The translations under genes were made by a program, and so were the position numbers. Below, in pieces: positions 33,411 through 47,144 of a stretch of DNA of 64,000 nt (positions within the stretch are counted from its first letter, which is position 1; each line of letters starts with the position of its first letter). Below the pieces are notes generated by a model. It searched no databases. It was not told the origin of the DNA and saw only the letters and a list, made by a program, of their open reading frames with translations. Origin of the DNA: Clarireedia homoeocarpa (Eukaryota; Ascomycota; Leotiomycetes; Helotiales; Rutstroemiaceae); assembly GCA_001465935.1 (NCBI GenBank), contig LNKV01000046.1, positions 186,001 through 250,000 of the forward strand, written 5' to 3'.

Positions 33411-33692
33411 TCACATAAACCCTGATTGCCATGCCATATAGGTATAGATCTCCCATTTGTTGGTAGGATGCCACACATATGCCCTGGCATATGGGCATGT
33501 AGGATCCTCAGGTTCTCGATAATAAGAATTTGTAAACTTTACTATCACTTCCACTGACTCCTCTGAGTAGTCAAGTAGAAATAGACCAGTCGCATCATCG
33601 TAACTAAGATGAGAGGGTAAGATGATTGTACGAGGGAAATCGTGTAATTTCATCGTTTTAAACTTATCCCCTGTGCCCGATATTAGATCCAT
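33411..33692 (-). CDS. Short hypothetical ORF, possible gene remnant
   Basis: 93 codons from ATG 33692. The text is protein-like (FPRTIILPSHLSYDDATGLF, EESVEVIVKFTNSYY, WHPTNKWEIYTYMAWQ) and the frame stays open 18 codons upstream of the ATG, so it may be the last exon or a fragment of a larger gene. No domain is recognised and no upstream exon was found. Confidence 0.3.
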   Translation of the reverse strand: MDLISGTGDKFKTMKLHDFPRTIILPSHLSYDDATGLFLLDYSEESVEVIVKFTNSYYREPEDPTCPYARAYVWHPTNKWEIYTYMAWQSGFM

Positions 33693-34032
33693 ATTCGGCT
33701 GTAGGGCACTTGGATCGGTGGAGCAGGTCCTACATCTTCCGTCATGTTAGTTGTGGTTCAATAAGTGATTTGTTTGTTGTTTACAGGTTTGTTTATTCAT
33801 TTTAATGAAGGTTTTTGGAGTCGTGCACGAGCCAAAAATTTACGCAATATTGGCACTCCATGGGATAACACCTTTCGTAACAAGGCTCTACATCGCAACA
33901 TTATCAAATATCATGGGTATATCTTATATTGCTACTAAAACAACAACTTGTTGCAAACCTCGAACTTTTGAACTTTTATACCTAAACAAAAGCCAACTCC
34001 CAACGCCGCCAGCCAAGGTAATCCACTGGATT

Positions 34033-37000
34033 CTACTCATGTTCGATATCCGAATCCAACTCATCTTCTAGATCGGAATCCCACTCATCTTCGAGATCCG
34101 AATATTCATCATCTACTTTGTTTACAGCACCACTGCTTCTACCATCTGGTGAAGATGGTGTACCCTTCTCAGCACCTGCACCTCTATTTACAAAGAAAGG
34201 ATGGTCTTTGTCTAATGGCCGTCCTTGACAGATATACCCCATTGGTGTGTGGATGATGTCTTGTCCCTTACGGCGGAGAGTGAGCCAATCTAGAAGGAAA
34301 TTGGCAGGATTTGTGGTAAAGACACCGATGTGCGCATTTTTGGTATGCGAGGCTTCCGCACTAGTATTATCTGCAAGTTGCAGGTATCTCATCAAATGAG
34401 CACACTCTGGAAAGCTGAAGTAGAGCCGGCCTGCGAAGATCCCAAGTTCGATAGATAACCAATTAGGTACCTTATAACCAACAGGCAGGCTAGGCAGAGT
34501 GTAGTACGAAAGCTTGTCGAAAAGCAGCATGTTTTTGGTAACCGGTGCGGCATAGGCGATCAGGTGGACCTTTGGCTTGCGCGCTGCGCGAATGATAGGA
34601 ATCAAAAGTTCCGCTTCTTCGGAAATGATGATAAGAGCCGTCTGATTTGACGGGTTCCACAGAATCCATTCAACGGGCCGCTATGAAAGGCGTTTCTTAG
34701 CACCATGAGGGATGAAAGATGGTGGTGGATGTGAACTTACCACGAAATTATCGTTCGCAACACCTTTCCCAAGCATGACAGTTTGCATGAACTCACCAGA
34801 GACAAACAGTCGGGATGCTGTGCGGCGAACATTATATTTTTGGCCGATGCTCGTATGCGCCATAGCTTCAAAGGCATGCTCGTACCAGATTCCTTCGGGG
34901 AGCTTGCCAGTTTCGACAAAGCGAGAGACAACTTCATGCAGACCCGGAAATGTGAGGGGCTGGTAATGAATTGGTCTTTGCACCTGGCGTACCTCTTCAA
35001 CCTGAAACTCTACTTCTCGTTCCTGCTCGACTTCCTCTAGGACAGAACTGTTTATGAAGTTTTTGTTTCCCTTTGCTGCTTGTCTCTGCTTACTCAGCTC
35101 CTTCATGAAGCCCCTCAATTCTACGGAAATGCCAGAGAACGACATTGGTTGGGTGTGCGTTACCACTCCGTAAAGCTGCTCAAGAGTCTGACGCTCTGGC
35201 TGTTGGATAACTTTGAGATAAGTCTCTCGTTGACTGTTGTCGGTAAGGAGCTTCGCATTTTTCCATTCCGCATCCGTCCGGTGACAGAAATCTGTTCCTT
35301 GTGCAAGGTACAGATTCTGCAATTGCTCATTCATCCGGCAGGTCTGTTCTAGGAGCCAGCTCACGACATGAGAGGAGTTTATGTGAGAAGGACCAACTAT
35401 TTCCCCCTGCCCTTTCTTGCACACGTCAAGAATGCTCCGATGGACCTCTGGTGGCGCAAAGAAGCAAACAGACTGAGTAGTTCCCAGTTGTCGAAGTCTC
35501 ATGGCAGCTAAATCTGTTAATTACATTTATCACTCGAGGTAATTGGTGGCAGTAAGCTTACCTTGCACCGTATGATCTTTGGTCTGACCGAGGGCCAGAG
35601 TTAATGCTCCACAAGAATAATGGGGAAACTTCAAGTCTACTCCACGTGTATGGGCTTCGTCAATGTACACGAGGAACTCGTCAAGGTTCTCAGCAAAGGG
35701 GGTAGCAAGCAGTGGGACCGCCTCCTTCCCTCCTCGATATTGGACCCAAGCTCTGTTGTCAGTACCGAAATAGACAGCCCCTTTGGCTTGTGTATCTATA
35801 CTTAACCATTTCTTGACGAGGGTTTTGTTATCCATCTCAAGGATATAGGCACCTGCGTCGATTAGGATCCTGATGTTCACTTCCTGAATCCTTCTTAGAA
35901 GCCCTTCTTCTGTCAGGCGCTTTCCCAGATAAGCCGCAACTTCATATCCTGCCCGATTCCGGCTCTGCAGGAAGTAGGTGAGCACTTCTGCATTTGTCTG
36001 ACGTAAGCTAGGTAGATCATCTTGCTTGGTATTTAGCGGAAGCATCATCTTGTTGTCATTCGTGCCACTGAATCCGGTTGTCTTCGCACAAGAAGTCTCC
36101 TCGCCTGGTTGCGGTTTTGGGAACAAGGGGAGATCCCATCCAGAAGCCTGCAGCTTGATACCAAATTGCTTAGCGTAAGCAGGGAAGACAAAGTTGTTCA
36201 TGTAATAATCAAGGACGTTTGTGTTGAATCGAAGATGATCCCAGAGTTCTTCGACTTGCCCTTGGTCATCTCCGTTGATAATATTCCAGTGATGCAAAGC
36301 TTCTGGAAGGGTCTCAGAATCATAGGTCCATCTATCATACTCAGCTGCTGGATTGTCAGACTTTAGCATATGCTGAAGACTTTGGAGAAACTGAGATTTG
36401 TTCAAGCCTGAATAATAGAAAGCCAAACAAGTAAATATAATAGAGACGTCAGGATGGCCAAACTCTGCCTGCTCGGATGGAACACCTTTCGCTTCGAAAG
36501 GAACTGCAATAGGATGTCTATTTGGGTTTAGTCCGTATTGCACGTTCCATCTCTTTTTCAGGCAAAGGAAAAATGTCCTGTGCAGAAGTAACCCACGAAG
36601 AAGGAGAATGTTATTATACGACGAGTATTTATCGATGAAATATCCCGATACAGAATCGATGACATTATAATCGATATCCCTCTCCACTAGCACGCGCTTA
36701 ATCTCATGCTTGATTTCAGGAAGTGTCGAGTTAGCTAGACGAAGGAAGGAAATTCGACCTTCACAGACGTCATTTATGATTCGCTGTTGCAGGGCGTCTT
36801 CAACATCCGGTTTAAGAAAATGTATCATAGGGAATCCTCGAGGTCTTTTGACTACCTCAATGCTATGTGGGAAATCGCGTTCCAGACCTGGCAGATGATC
36901 CTTAACAATTAACAACAGTATCTGTGGAATCTTCCAGCGGTAGGGATGGCCGTCAACGGACACTTGCGGGCCGCTTGGGTAAATCAGTTGCGTCTTGACC

Positions 37001-40000
37001 GCTAAAGTGGAGTCAGATTCATCAAGGACATCGCGGCACGTATTGGTTAACCATGACTGGAATTTGATCATCTCCTGTGCCTCCTTCAGCTTTGAGTCCG
37101 CAAGGCGTTGGAGGCCGCTGAGCTTGTAAGATAAGATGTGCTCAGGAGTAGTAAGAATAACACCATAGCAGCGAAGAATTTCGTGATGATGCTGAGAGTA
37201 AAGTCGGAGCATATTCGGCATAGTCGACGTTCGGCGGGAGAAAGGAATATGCCTAATCTCTCGACCTACTAACCCTCCCAATCTAGACTGAATTGTCTGG
37301 GCCGTCTGCAATATTAGTGCCTTGGGCACAATCAGGCGCGCGAGCTGTTCTCTGTCTGCCAGAATTGCCATAGCCATAGGGACAATGCAAGAGGTTTTGC
37401 CTAAAAATTGTTACTATACCAGTTTAAACTTTTTTAATTTTATCGTAGAAAGGAGATTTATGCATGAGCTAGAATGCTTCGGGTATGAAAGATTAGGAGA
37501 CAATATACTTACCCTTGCCCATGTTCAGTTGCATTACTGAGTTGAATCTAGATTTCGGTGATATGATTGCATGGGCAACATCTATCTGCTCAGAGCGAAT
37601 GAGGAGATCGCTATCAATCTCGAAAAGTAACCAGTCAGGGAAATCCAGTGGGCTCCAATTTTCATGACCAGTATTTCGCCATTCCTCGAGCACTTGATTG
37701 TAGTTTCCTTTTAACTGGGAATTTTTGATTCGTAGCAACCTCTGCACAGTTGTAACAAGAACGCCATAATGGATCAGGTTTTCTTTCATGTTCTCTCCGA
37801 ACCTATAATTGGAGCTTGAACGCAGCTGTGCAAGAATTGATGTCGGAGTGGTACATGGCCATAAACTGCCCAGTTGAAGCCATTGAAAGCGGTCGTCCCC
37901 AGTGGCGAGGGCATTCTGAATGTTACTAAACTGAAGATGTAGAATTTCCCAAGTCTTATAGATGATCTCGCTAATATCATTGACACTTAGAGTCATCTCT
38001 TGGACATTGACTTGGTTGCTGGCGCTGTCTAGAGCAATCAGACTGTTCTTCAAGTCATTTCCATAATTTTGACGAAGTACGTCTGGAGATCTAATGAATG
38101 AATCCAAGATTCTACCTAGTTCAACGACTTCCTTTGGTGAAGTGCGCTTGTGAGGCGTATTTTCCAGCTTGTTGGCGGAATGTATGCCTCGAGATAGATT
38201 CTCACTCACAAGAACTTGATGGTTCGGAGATGAATGACTCAAAGGAGGAGGACTGGATTTCAATAAAAGATCTCCAGACAGGGATGGGATAACAGAGCCA
38301 CGGTCCGGTGCATAAAAGGCTGTAAGATTTTTGTTCCAAGCTCGTGGTGCTGACGTGGTGTTTGCACCCGTGTGGAGGTCTAGTATTCCTTGGGCCTGAA
38401 TAACATACTCTGAGAGGCCCATATTCCGATACAGCCGTTGCCACTCAGGAACAACTCTTTTTAGGGCTAGCTCGGCGTCAATCAGGAGTGGTTTGAATCC
38501 CTTTACTGATAATTCTGAGCTGGGCCACTGTGCTAGGAGGAAGCTGGCTAAACTTTTCCCGTCCGTTTCACAAAAAATCCGATGCACCGCTTCGGACGAT
38601 TCTTGCTGATCTTTAGTTTCCTTGTGATTTGGTATGAAGACAGGGTAGCTGGCCGCAATACAATCGTAAAGCCCTTCATATGTTGGAGAGTCGTGGAGCT
38701 TGAATTCAGTAAACGAATGACTGGATGGTGGTTGTAACGCTTTCAACTCGTCTAGACAGCCGAATGCGGCTAGCAACCGGATCGTATCCATGTCAGATTT
38801 TGTGTCAAATGACAAAAGTGCCAGTCGAAATATCAATTTATATGAATCTTGAGTGTCGGTATTTCGGCAAAAGTTTACGAGACTGCCCCATTGCTCGCCG
38901 ATGCTGTTCATCATTAAGTCGCTAAGGGAAATCGATTTTCTTTCTGGATCCGAGTTGCAGTGGAATCCACCAATCAAGTTCCAGTCTTGAAGAATATCTG
39001 GCAGCTCTCTTGACGTATGAATCTCGAACGGATGCCTGCGAATTAGCTCCACAATCTGGTGAACATTGGTGGCTTGGGGCAAATTGGCCTGCTGGTCTCT
39101 GGGCTTATAAACCATGTCTTTCCTAGTTGTTGATTCACCGATATCAGTGATACTCCGCTCATAGAGGCGACGCCGAGTCTCACTACGCTTTCGGAGGTGG
39201 GAAGAAGCCTGAATATCAAAATTTATCGCTTCCTCATTGTGTGCAGTGAAAGCTCGGAGCCGGTCTGACTTAGCCAGTATCTCTTGAATGATAGACTCAT
39301 AGCTATCGTGTTGAATGTTCGTAGTAAGTTTTTCATCCCAGATGACTGTTTGTAGGCGTCTTTTGTCTTTGGGATAATATTCTCTACTGGGGCTTAACGT
39401 CTGGATAGCCCTAAGAATATGAGCAGGAGCTTCGCCTATCGGCATCCAAGGCTGACAATTGCCTGATCTAAGTGTATACAGAGCTTCTTCTGCACCATTG
39501 CGACCAGTAAGAGGATCAGGCAAGACAAATGAGGTGAATGCATGAAACTGGGCCTTAGAATATAATAGTCGTGGCTCAGGCGGACATGATAATCTTCCCA
39601 GAACATCATCAATTCCGAACCTCCCATATCCGTTGGTGCTGCTCACCCGAACAGCGACATGCATACCATGGCGCTTATAGATTAGGGGTCCCAGAGCAGT
39701 AATTATGCTCCTCCGCTCGATATTAGCCACTTCGCGAAGTACAATCTTACTCTGGAATCCGTAAAGTGTCCCAGCGTCTTGGTTAGGATCAATTTCTGCG
39801 TGCAATTCTTGACATTCAAGGAGGTTCTTCTTATTGACAACGAAAGAGAGCTCAAGATGCGGTATGTGAACGTTAAGCTTGCCCACCGCAGGCTGATAGA
39901 CAGTCAAACGATGGGAATATACGAAGTGCTGGAAGATTCCAGCTATCCGCTTGCAGAGTTTGGAATAGGGATCAATTAAAAATACCCTTTTCCGCTGCGC

Positions 40001-43000
40001 CAGGCGCTTAGAGACATCTAGAGTCCAGTCACTTAGCCTAGTCTTCCATATAACAGGTTTCCGTCGGATTTCAATGCGTTTTTTATCTATATTAAGCCAG
40101 TGTACGCAATTGTCGATGAGACTTGAGGGCAAATCAAAGTTGTCGTTGCAGATAAAAATCCTGCGAGGAATATACTCCAGAAGACCATCTCTCGTAAGTG
40201 CTCGAATAACTACGCTACGTCCACGAAGGCCAAAATGAACTTCATGGCCGTATAAAGGAGTTGGTAAGTAGTGACTCATACCGCTGAGAGATGAAGGGAG
40301 GGTACGAAGGTGCTGGTTTTCGAAAAGCTCCTTGACGTCCTCCGATTCCCTGATTTCCAAGGGCAATTTCCTCAATGGCTTGCCGTCCACTAGCAGGTGT
40401 CCCTCAACAAAATTGTAATGGACTAACTGATACTCTGTGTACTTGTTGGCCGCAGTAGTTATAGTTGATGTGACCCACTTCTCATATGGGGAGGAAAGAA
40501 ACTGCCATTGAGAATAAGTCCTGTCAATGGAATTCTTAGAATTGGACCAAGTTCCATTAATTGCAGCTCCCAGGCTATCAGGGTGACATTCGATAGAATC
40601 CTTAATGAGTGATCGTATCCGATATGCCATTTTCATATCTCTGGCCAGCATGTTTTTCAGATTCAAAGGTAGCTTCGCAGGATCCATAAGGAGATTCTCC
40701 TGCAAAGCTACTGAGGCCCGAATAAAGGAACATAGATCTTCTGCGTTTATCTTAGAACCTGATTCAAGAAAAATATTGAAGGTCCTTCGACAAAGTAGAG
40801 CAGCCCAGAATCCGTATCTTTCGGCCCTATCTGCTGTATCAGCTTCGGATGAACTCCTAACTATATCATTAAGCTGGGAGATCCATTGTAACGTCGATTG
40901 ACGTGCAGTCTGAATCAACCTTTCTGCGGATTGGCGATATCGACCAGATGTTAAGCTGAATAGTCGAAGGCTTAGAGTAATAAGCATTTCCATGCAATGA
41001 GTCTCGCGCCAGTTCGTGGATATATTACGAAGACGATTATCAATCTGTTCTACCAAGCGTTGGCAAAATGACTCATCCTGAAAGACGAAGTGAATATCTC
41101 GTAAAGTGCCGGTTTTTTTTGTTGCAGGCCCTGCTTGTATAGCAAGTTGATTGAATATCTGCATAGTGTCTTCCACACTGAAGTTTAGGTTTGAGGCACC
41201 CAGTTCTACTAGCATAGTCAGCCAGCGACTAGTCTTTCCCGAGAGCAATCTTTGATAGCCCATGAACTCGTGGATAGAAACATCTGACGGACACTTCGTT
41301 TGACTAGCCATGATCTCATATGATGATAAGCCATTGATTTTGGGAGAAGGATGTTCCGACGGTTGTATAACTGAGCCTTGTAGACTGTACGGCACATGGA
41401 TTCCACAGAGGTGTTGAAGTGTCAATGGTCTGTCAAGATCTTTCAGCCATACTTCGGACTTGGTATCGTAGTATGCAAAGTCCAGCGCCAGCGGAAAGAT
41501 GATTTTAGGCAGATCGACCTTCATTTTGAGCTCCTTGTAATGTGTTTGGAGAAATGATTTTTTTCCTGATGCAAGCGAGATACCATCTGGAATTGATCTC
41601 ATGTATTGCTGGAGCTGGGAGTAGTCTTTCAACAGCATGACTGGGGGCGAAGAAGCATTGGGCTTACTTGGGTACCCCAAATTGCTAAGTATCTTGAATG
41701 TGACATTTCGATACACGGCTAGGAAGCTTGGAATTTCGAGCTCGAATACTACTGCTGCCTTCTGAGCATGATTTTTCGGGAGAAAGTCTTCATGAATGGC
41801 AATTTTCATTCGTTTCCGGCAGCGCCGGTGCCAACACTTTTTGCATCCTTTAATATTTCGAGATCCGTCATCATTGGTGGAGCAAACACAGGTGCCCTCA
41901 GAAATCTTTAGGCTATGCTTGTCGTATTCCGTGCAAGCCTTGTTCCATTCTGATTCCTTGTTTTCGCGTGACTTATCTGAGGCCTTCTCAATCTTTTCCT
42001 GCAACTTGCGTAACTTAGCAGACAGCTCCATATATCGCGCAGCGAAGCAGTTCTCATCGGGTTCGCTGAATATAGTCTTGTGAGAAAATCGACAATTGTT
42101 GCATCTGGTCGAGAGATATTGCTGAATACTCTGAAGGCGTTGCATACTTGATAAAGTAGGCAGTTGCAACACGTCCAGCAGCTCGGGCTTGAATACCGGG
42201 GCGTAGTCGCGGAGGAGAGGGCAGGCTTTGATAGCACACTCATCCAGTTGGACCCAGAGATCAAATATATCCAAGATGAAAATACTCATTTGCTCAGGAT
42301 TGGAGTTATAGGCGTCTCCGGTCTCGGTGAATAAATTGATAATAGATCCGGCTAGCCCAATACAACGAGCCTGGCAATCTTCTACTAGCATCGGTGCTAA
42401 ATTATGTTCTGCCTCAATCTCAGTCTCTAATCTGGCTAGCTTCATGTAGAGGTCAGCGAATTTTGTAGCTTCTTCCATGATACCATCAATCGAGGGAGAA
42501 ATATGCATTGATATTGGACGTTTCTTTTGTGTACGAGATAAGTTGAGAATATCACGAATGTATTTCTGGCTGTTCGGAAGGGATAAGCGGAAATCCTGTT
42601 CGTCGGCGTAAAGCGGAAGCATTGGGATAGGTCTTGCGATTGCCGCCTTGAAGTTAACCCAAGCTGACTCGATCTGCTCTGTGGCTTTTTGAATGATTCT
42701 TTTCAACATTGGTCCAATTAAGCTGAAGAGCTGCTCATAGACAGAAGAGGCGGATTTGGCCGTATGCTTATCCATTTCCAGCTTCGCAAGTCGGCGACAC
42801 AATTTAGCTTTAAGTGCCATGGTCATCTCTGGAGCAAAGTGACCAGCACAGTCCTCAAGAAGCTTGGCAAGAACGGTACAAATAAGGAATTTGTAGCAGG
42901 CTCGTCCAGCGTCGTTTCCAAGAGCAAGGCAGAGTTGACGCTGAACAGCAACACGAAGGACAAGCCAGAATGGTAGTCTTCGCCAGGGATACTCTGCATT

Positions 43001-43734
43001 TTGTATATTGATATCGTCCCGTACTCTTTTTCTCAATCTGGGCACATCAACAGAGGATCCAACTGCCTCAAGTAAGGGTAGAAGCATCTGCGTAATGAGA
43101 GCAGGATCAGTGGTGTCTCGAGACTCGATTACGGATTCTTCTGCCTTGAAAGAATATGCCTGGAAGCGGCTGAGGGATTCTATGCTAGCCTGCTCAAGAA
43201 AAGTGGCAAGACTTTCCCGGAATGGTTCTTTGAGGAATTCTTCCATAGGTATCTGGGCTGCACGCCCAGGGAAGTCCCATTGGAGTGAATTCTCGGCGGC
43301 GAGGACTTTTTCAGCAGAAGGTGATGCTTCGAATGCCTCAAAGATAACAGTGTCTCTACCATCACTGTAATATTTGCTTCAATCAGCATTTGAGCGGTTC
43401 TTTCTTTGTATCACAATACTTACTTGATATGATGTCGAACAAGGAGTGCTGCATTCTGCTCCACCACATGTAAGATGAGGATATCATTTGGTTGGAGATT
43501 TCCAAACGCTTGCAACATTGATCCCTTCTCAAGATGGCCTATATTAACATCGAGACTGAGACGAAGAGAACGACAAACAGAAGAGAATAAGCCTGTAGAG
43601 CCCTCCAATATATCGCAGGCATCTATGAGACGAGTCATAATGCTCTGTTGAATGGCCTCGATGTCTGCATCCTGCCGCGCTGGGAGCTTTGGTGGAAGAA
43701 CCAGATGGTTGAATATTGGCTCAAGCAATGCCAT
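34033..43734 (-). CDS. Giant DUF6606/DUF3638/DUF3645-type protein (predicted ubiquitinyl hydrolase by family annotation)
   Basis: Five exons, 43734-43424, 43364-37513, 37400-35562, 35513-34741 and 34680-34033, join in frame to 3,140 residues, the usual size for this fungal family. The N-terminus (FNHLVLPPKLPARQD; LPFWLVLRVAVQRQL near residues 195-210) fits DUF6606. Around residues 524-625 are Cys pairs (CNNC, CVC, CKKCWHRRC) that could bind zinc. DUF3638 begins near MQLNMGKGKTSCIVPMAM (about 2046-2063), a P-loop-like motif split by a 112-nt intron. DUF3645-like text follows: FTCLAFYYSGL, LIDAGAYIL, then VYIDEAHTRGVDLKFP (DEAH near 2633) and MRLRQLGTTQSV. The tail is very acidic (DLEDEWDSDLEDELDSD). 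Databases often label such proteins ubiquitinyl hydrolase 1, but I see no proof of that activity. The motif set is equally suggestive of an ATPase. Localisation is unknown. Confidence 0.85.
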
Positions 43735-46700
43735 GGTTGCTATTTTTGCTGAGAACGTGGAGTCGTGGACATGTGTCGAGAAGTGCTGTGAGGAACGATG
43801 AGGAATTTCGCGGAGTGTTTGAAAGTGATGGCAAATTCTGATTTAATAGAATATGAGATGGAAATGAAAGAAAAGAGAGGTGTATACTAGGAAGCAAGAG
43901 CATGTACTTCAATCCAAATCTCTAACTTATACAAAAGGGAATGATGGGTGTTTGACTAATCATTGACGTTTCGGTAACCAACGGTTGGATAATGCTTCAG
44001 CCCCTCTGAGTATCACAATTGTCTTCAACTTCCCATCAACTTCCCATCAACTAATCTTATAGATTAGACCATGGGATCCACAGTTATGAAAATCATTAAA
44101 GTAGTTTAAAGTCGGATTAAAGCTTCGCAGTCCGCGCTTGGTCCCTCTTTAGACATTTGATTCTTTCGTGAGAGAAAACAAGGTCACGCAGCTCTGAAAA
44201 GCGCAGAAACAGCGAGAAAAGTCGGGGGAAACCCTTACCCATCTTTTCTCTAGAGAGTTCTTGCAGCAACAGCAGGGTCCTAGTTGTGCAGCGCGTGGCG
44301 TGGCTGTTTTGGATTTGCGATAAGAATTGTAGCGTAACCCAATGAAAACTGCAAATCAGCTGAGTATCTCCATCAAAAAACATCGAACTTGTATCAATAC
44401 ACCAATGGTAACTCAAAAGAGCCTAGCTATTTTCTCGCCACTAGCATTCACCTGACCGGATAGCTTCCGAAGGAGGGATAGGCAGCTAGCTCTACATAAG
44501 ACGCGGCGGCATACAGTGCCTAGTGGAGTGACATGCGGCTGAGTTCGCTCGCTACAGTCGTGATTGATCCACTAATGATGGTCCGCTGCCGACCCACTAG
44601 GCTTAATTTGTCTCGAATTATCCCAAACGAGCTGTGGGCAATTCTGTTTACGCCTGCTGTTCGATTCTGCCTTGTGCAGTGCAGTTTGTTGGGGCAAAAT
44701 AATGGTTAGGTGCCCAAGGCCTGGAGAATTGGGTACCCAAGGCCTAAAGGGTGAATGAAGCCCGTAGGCCTATAAGATTAGGCCCTTTACGGGGCCCAAA
44801 GTGTTGGTTCATGAGCGGTTATTTTGCCTAACTTACAAATACTGGTTCTTTAGTACCTGTAGCTAGCTAGTAGTCAAGTCAATCAAGAATCATTCATTCC
44901 CAGCTATTTCAAGAGCGTATTATCACTGCATTTCGAAGCCTATTCAGAAGCCTACTTTACAGTGTATCTACCCGGATAACCTACCTTTACCTGTACCTGT
45001 ATCAGGTGACTCAGACTCTCTGCCTAAGCACCGCCATCTTTTTTTTTTTTTTTTTTTTTCTTTTTCTTTCTTTTCTTCTTCTTAAATCGTGCCTAGGACT
45101 CATATTCCCGAGGGCTTCGGTGAAGCTATCTTACTGGCCGTCAGCCTCATTCTCGTGTGACCCTTGACGCTCAGAAGAGGTAAGCTCCCTAGCCCTGCTG
45201 GGATATGAAAGACAGTCTATGCATAATATGGACATATGGCTATAGCTTCGGATATTGACGAATGATTTGGTGCGTCCCTCATTCTCTTCGCGCCTGGGGT
45301 ACACCACAGTGTAGTATTTGCTATGCGATCATGTATACCAAGTGTTTGTTGGTCAGGTCTCAATCCGGGATACCACCGTGTCACATTTATGGGCATGGAG
45401 TATTTATTAATTTGAGTCTGATTCTTCTAAGTGGGAGACCTAAGCCATCTATATAGCCAAGCTCTCCTATATTGAGGGTATTCCCGCAAGGGGCAATAAC
45501 GTAATTAAGAACCACTCTGAAAATCCCTTCAAAGCTACTTCTTATCACGTACCGTTACTTCGCACCTGCCGCCAGTCTCGCAATCGAGCTCTTTTGCATT
45601 ACAAAAGTTTGCCAATACCGCTTGTCCGGCCAGTGCAGATAAATCCAAAAGCTGATGTTTTATTCTTTGGTCAGTGCAAGGAACATCCAGAGTGGAACTC
45701 GGGATCGTTTGAAGGTTAGTTCGAGCATTCATTGATGCCATTTCTGTGTGCACTTTTTGGTGAAATGATTCGTGGGAAGGATATAGACACCATGAGAGCT
45801 CATGGGAGTATCATACGCATCATAGCTATCCAGGTATCACACATAGACATCTTGACGAATGCCTCGTGTTATCCAGATGTTTTAGTCTCAGACTCAGTTA
45901 AAACATTCAGCGGGATGCTGAAGCGTACTGTGCGCTCGCTGAAGAACCTCGACGAGATCATCGTGATAGTGACAGAAGGAGCCACGGCAGAAAGGCAGCA
46001 GCCAGAAAGCTATGCCATTTCATAAGCATTAGGTCAGTATCGATAGCCAACTTCCCTAGCCTGCATACAAGTATCCGAAGATCAAATTCGAGGCAAGAAT
46101 ATTAGTCATTCTGGGATGAATTACTCAGCATGTACAGTGGCATTCAAGGCACTCGTAGCGGTCCTGCTTGTAGTACCACAATAGCAGTTTGAGCATGACC
46201 CAACGAGATCTCGTTAGGCAATCTCAGCTGCGAAGAATAAGGAAACTAGTGAGGAACAAAATATATAGCAGAATAGTTCTGAAAGATGAAGCGGGCTTTT
46301 CAGCAATCAAATTGAATACTGGATGGGGTAGTTGTAATCAGATATTCTCATCGAGTTGTGGCTTGGAATTGATGGCGCAGAGGCTTCCAGAATCCCAAGC
46401 CAATTCCGATGATAGGCAGTTAAACCAGAAAATTCCATGCCGGAAATTTCAACACGTTCCAGATTTTCTATTCCAAGGTTCCCTTGTAGCTGTGATTCGA
46501 GATTCTCAGGGCTGATGCAGGGTCATTACACATCCAGTTTATGTGAGGTCAGTGATAGCAAAAATTGCCACAAACCATGTTTTCCGGTGCAGCTGTACCA
46601 AGATGTAGATATCGAATGCCAGAATAGGTCACCCGCCTAGTGCAGAATACGAATGACAAGGTGAAATGCCATCGATGTTTCTGATTTGTGGTCGTACCAA

Positions 46701-47144
46701 AAAGATATCGGATGGATATTATTTGTAAGAGAATTCTTGGGGTAGATACGTGCAGCAGATGCCCGTGAGAGTATCGAAGGAGCTTCCGATCCCATTGTGA
46801 CTGGCTGGCGGGGATTGTTTGTAGCAGCTGAGAGTTGAGTGAGAGTTAAGGAGCAATTGTATACAACTGTCAATCGACCCTCATAACATAAAAAGGTCTG
46901 AATGTTGACGACACATCTGAACAAGAAGCTTAATGGCAAGATGAAGTAAATGAGTAAAGGGGTCTTGAAAGGTATGTGCTGCAGCACCGTTCCGAAAATG
47001 AAGTAACTATTGTGGATGATGCATCACAGCAATCTCCTAGATCAAACAATTTCGATTAGACTTTATGACCTCTTGCTGCAATATGGCCAGACCTTTGTGC
47101 TATATATGGGTCTTTATTCTTCATATAGAAGAAATAACATTATA
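43735..47144. other. Gene-poor interval, 3.4 kb
   Basis: No frame here has recognisable content; the largest (44117-44416 minus, 45732-46025 plus, 46189-46515 plus) are compositionally unremarkable and are not called. A T22 run lies at about 45039-45060 followed by a TTTC-rich tract. Near 44693-44831 there is a GGCAAAATAA/TTATTTTGCC inverted pair enclosing two direct copies of CCCAAGGCCT, possibly an old small element. Confidence 0.45.

Larger units (their letters stand above)
32882..34032. other. Intergenic with an inverted-repeat element and a possible gene remnant
   Basis: Holds the regulator promoter, the inverted-repeat element at 33078-33228 and a short minus-strand frame listed separately. 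Nothing else was recognised. Confidence 0.5.

Noticed and set aside
34033..43734. Reading this interval as four or five separate hypothetical genes
   Set aside because: All breaks coincide with good introns (48-112 nt) that join the parts in one frame into a protein of the length expected for the DUF6606/DUF3638 family.
45732..46515. Two plus-strand frames in the 3.4-kb gene-poor interval
   Set aside because: Neither has a recognisable domain, adjoining exons or good start context; remnants cannot be excluded.
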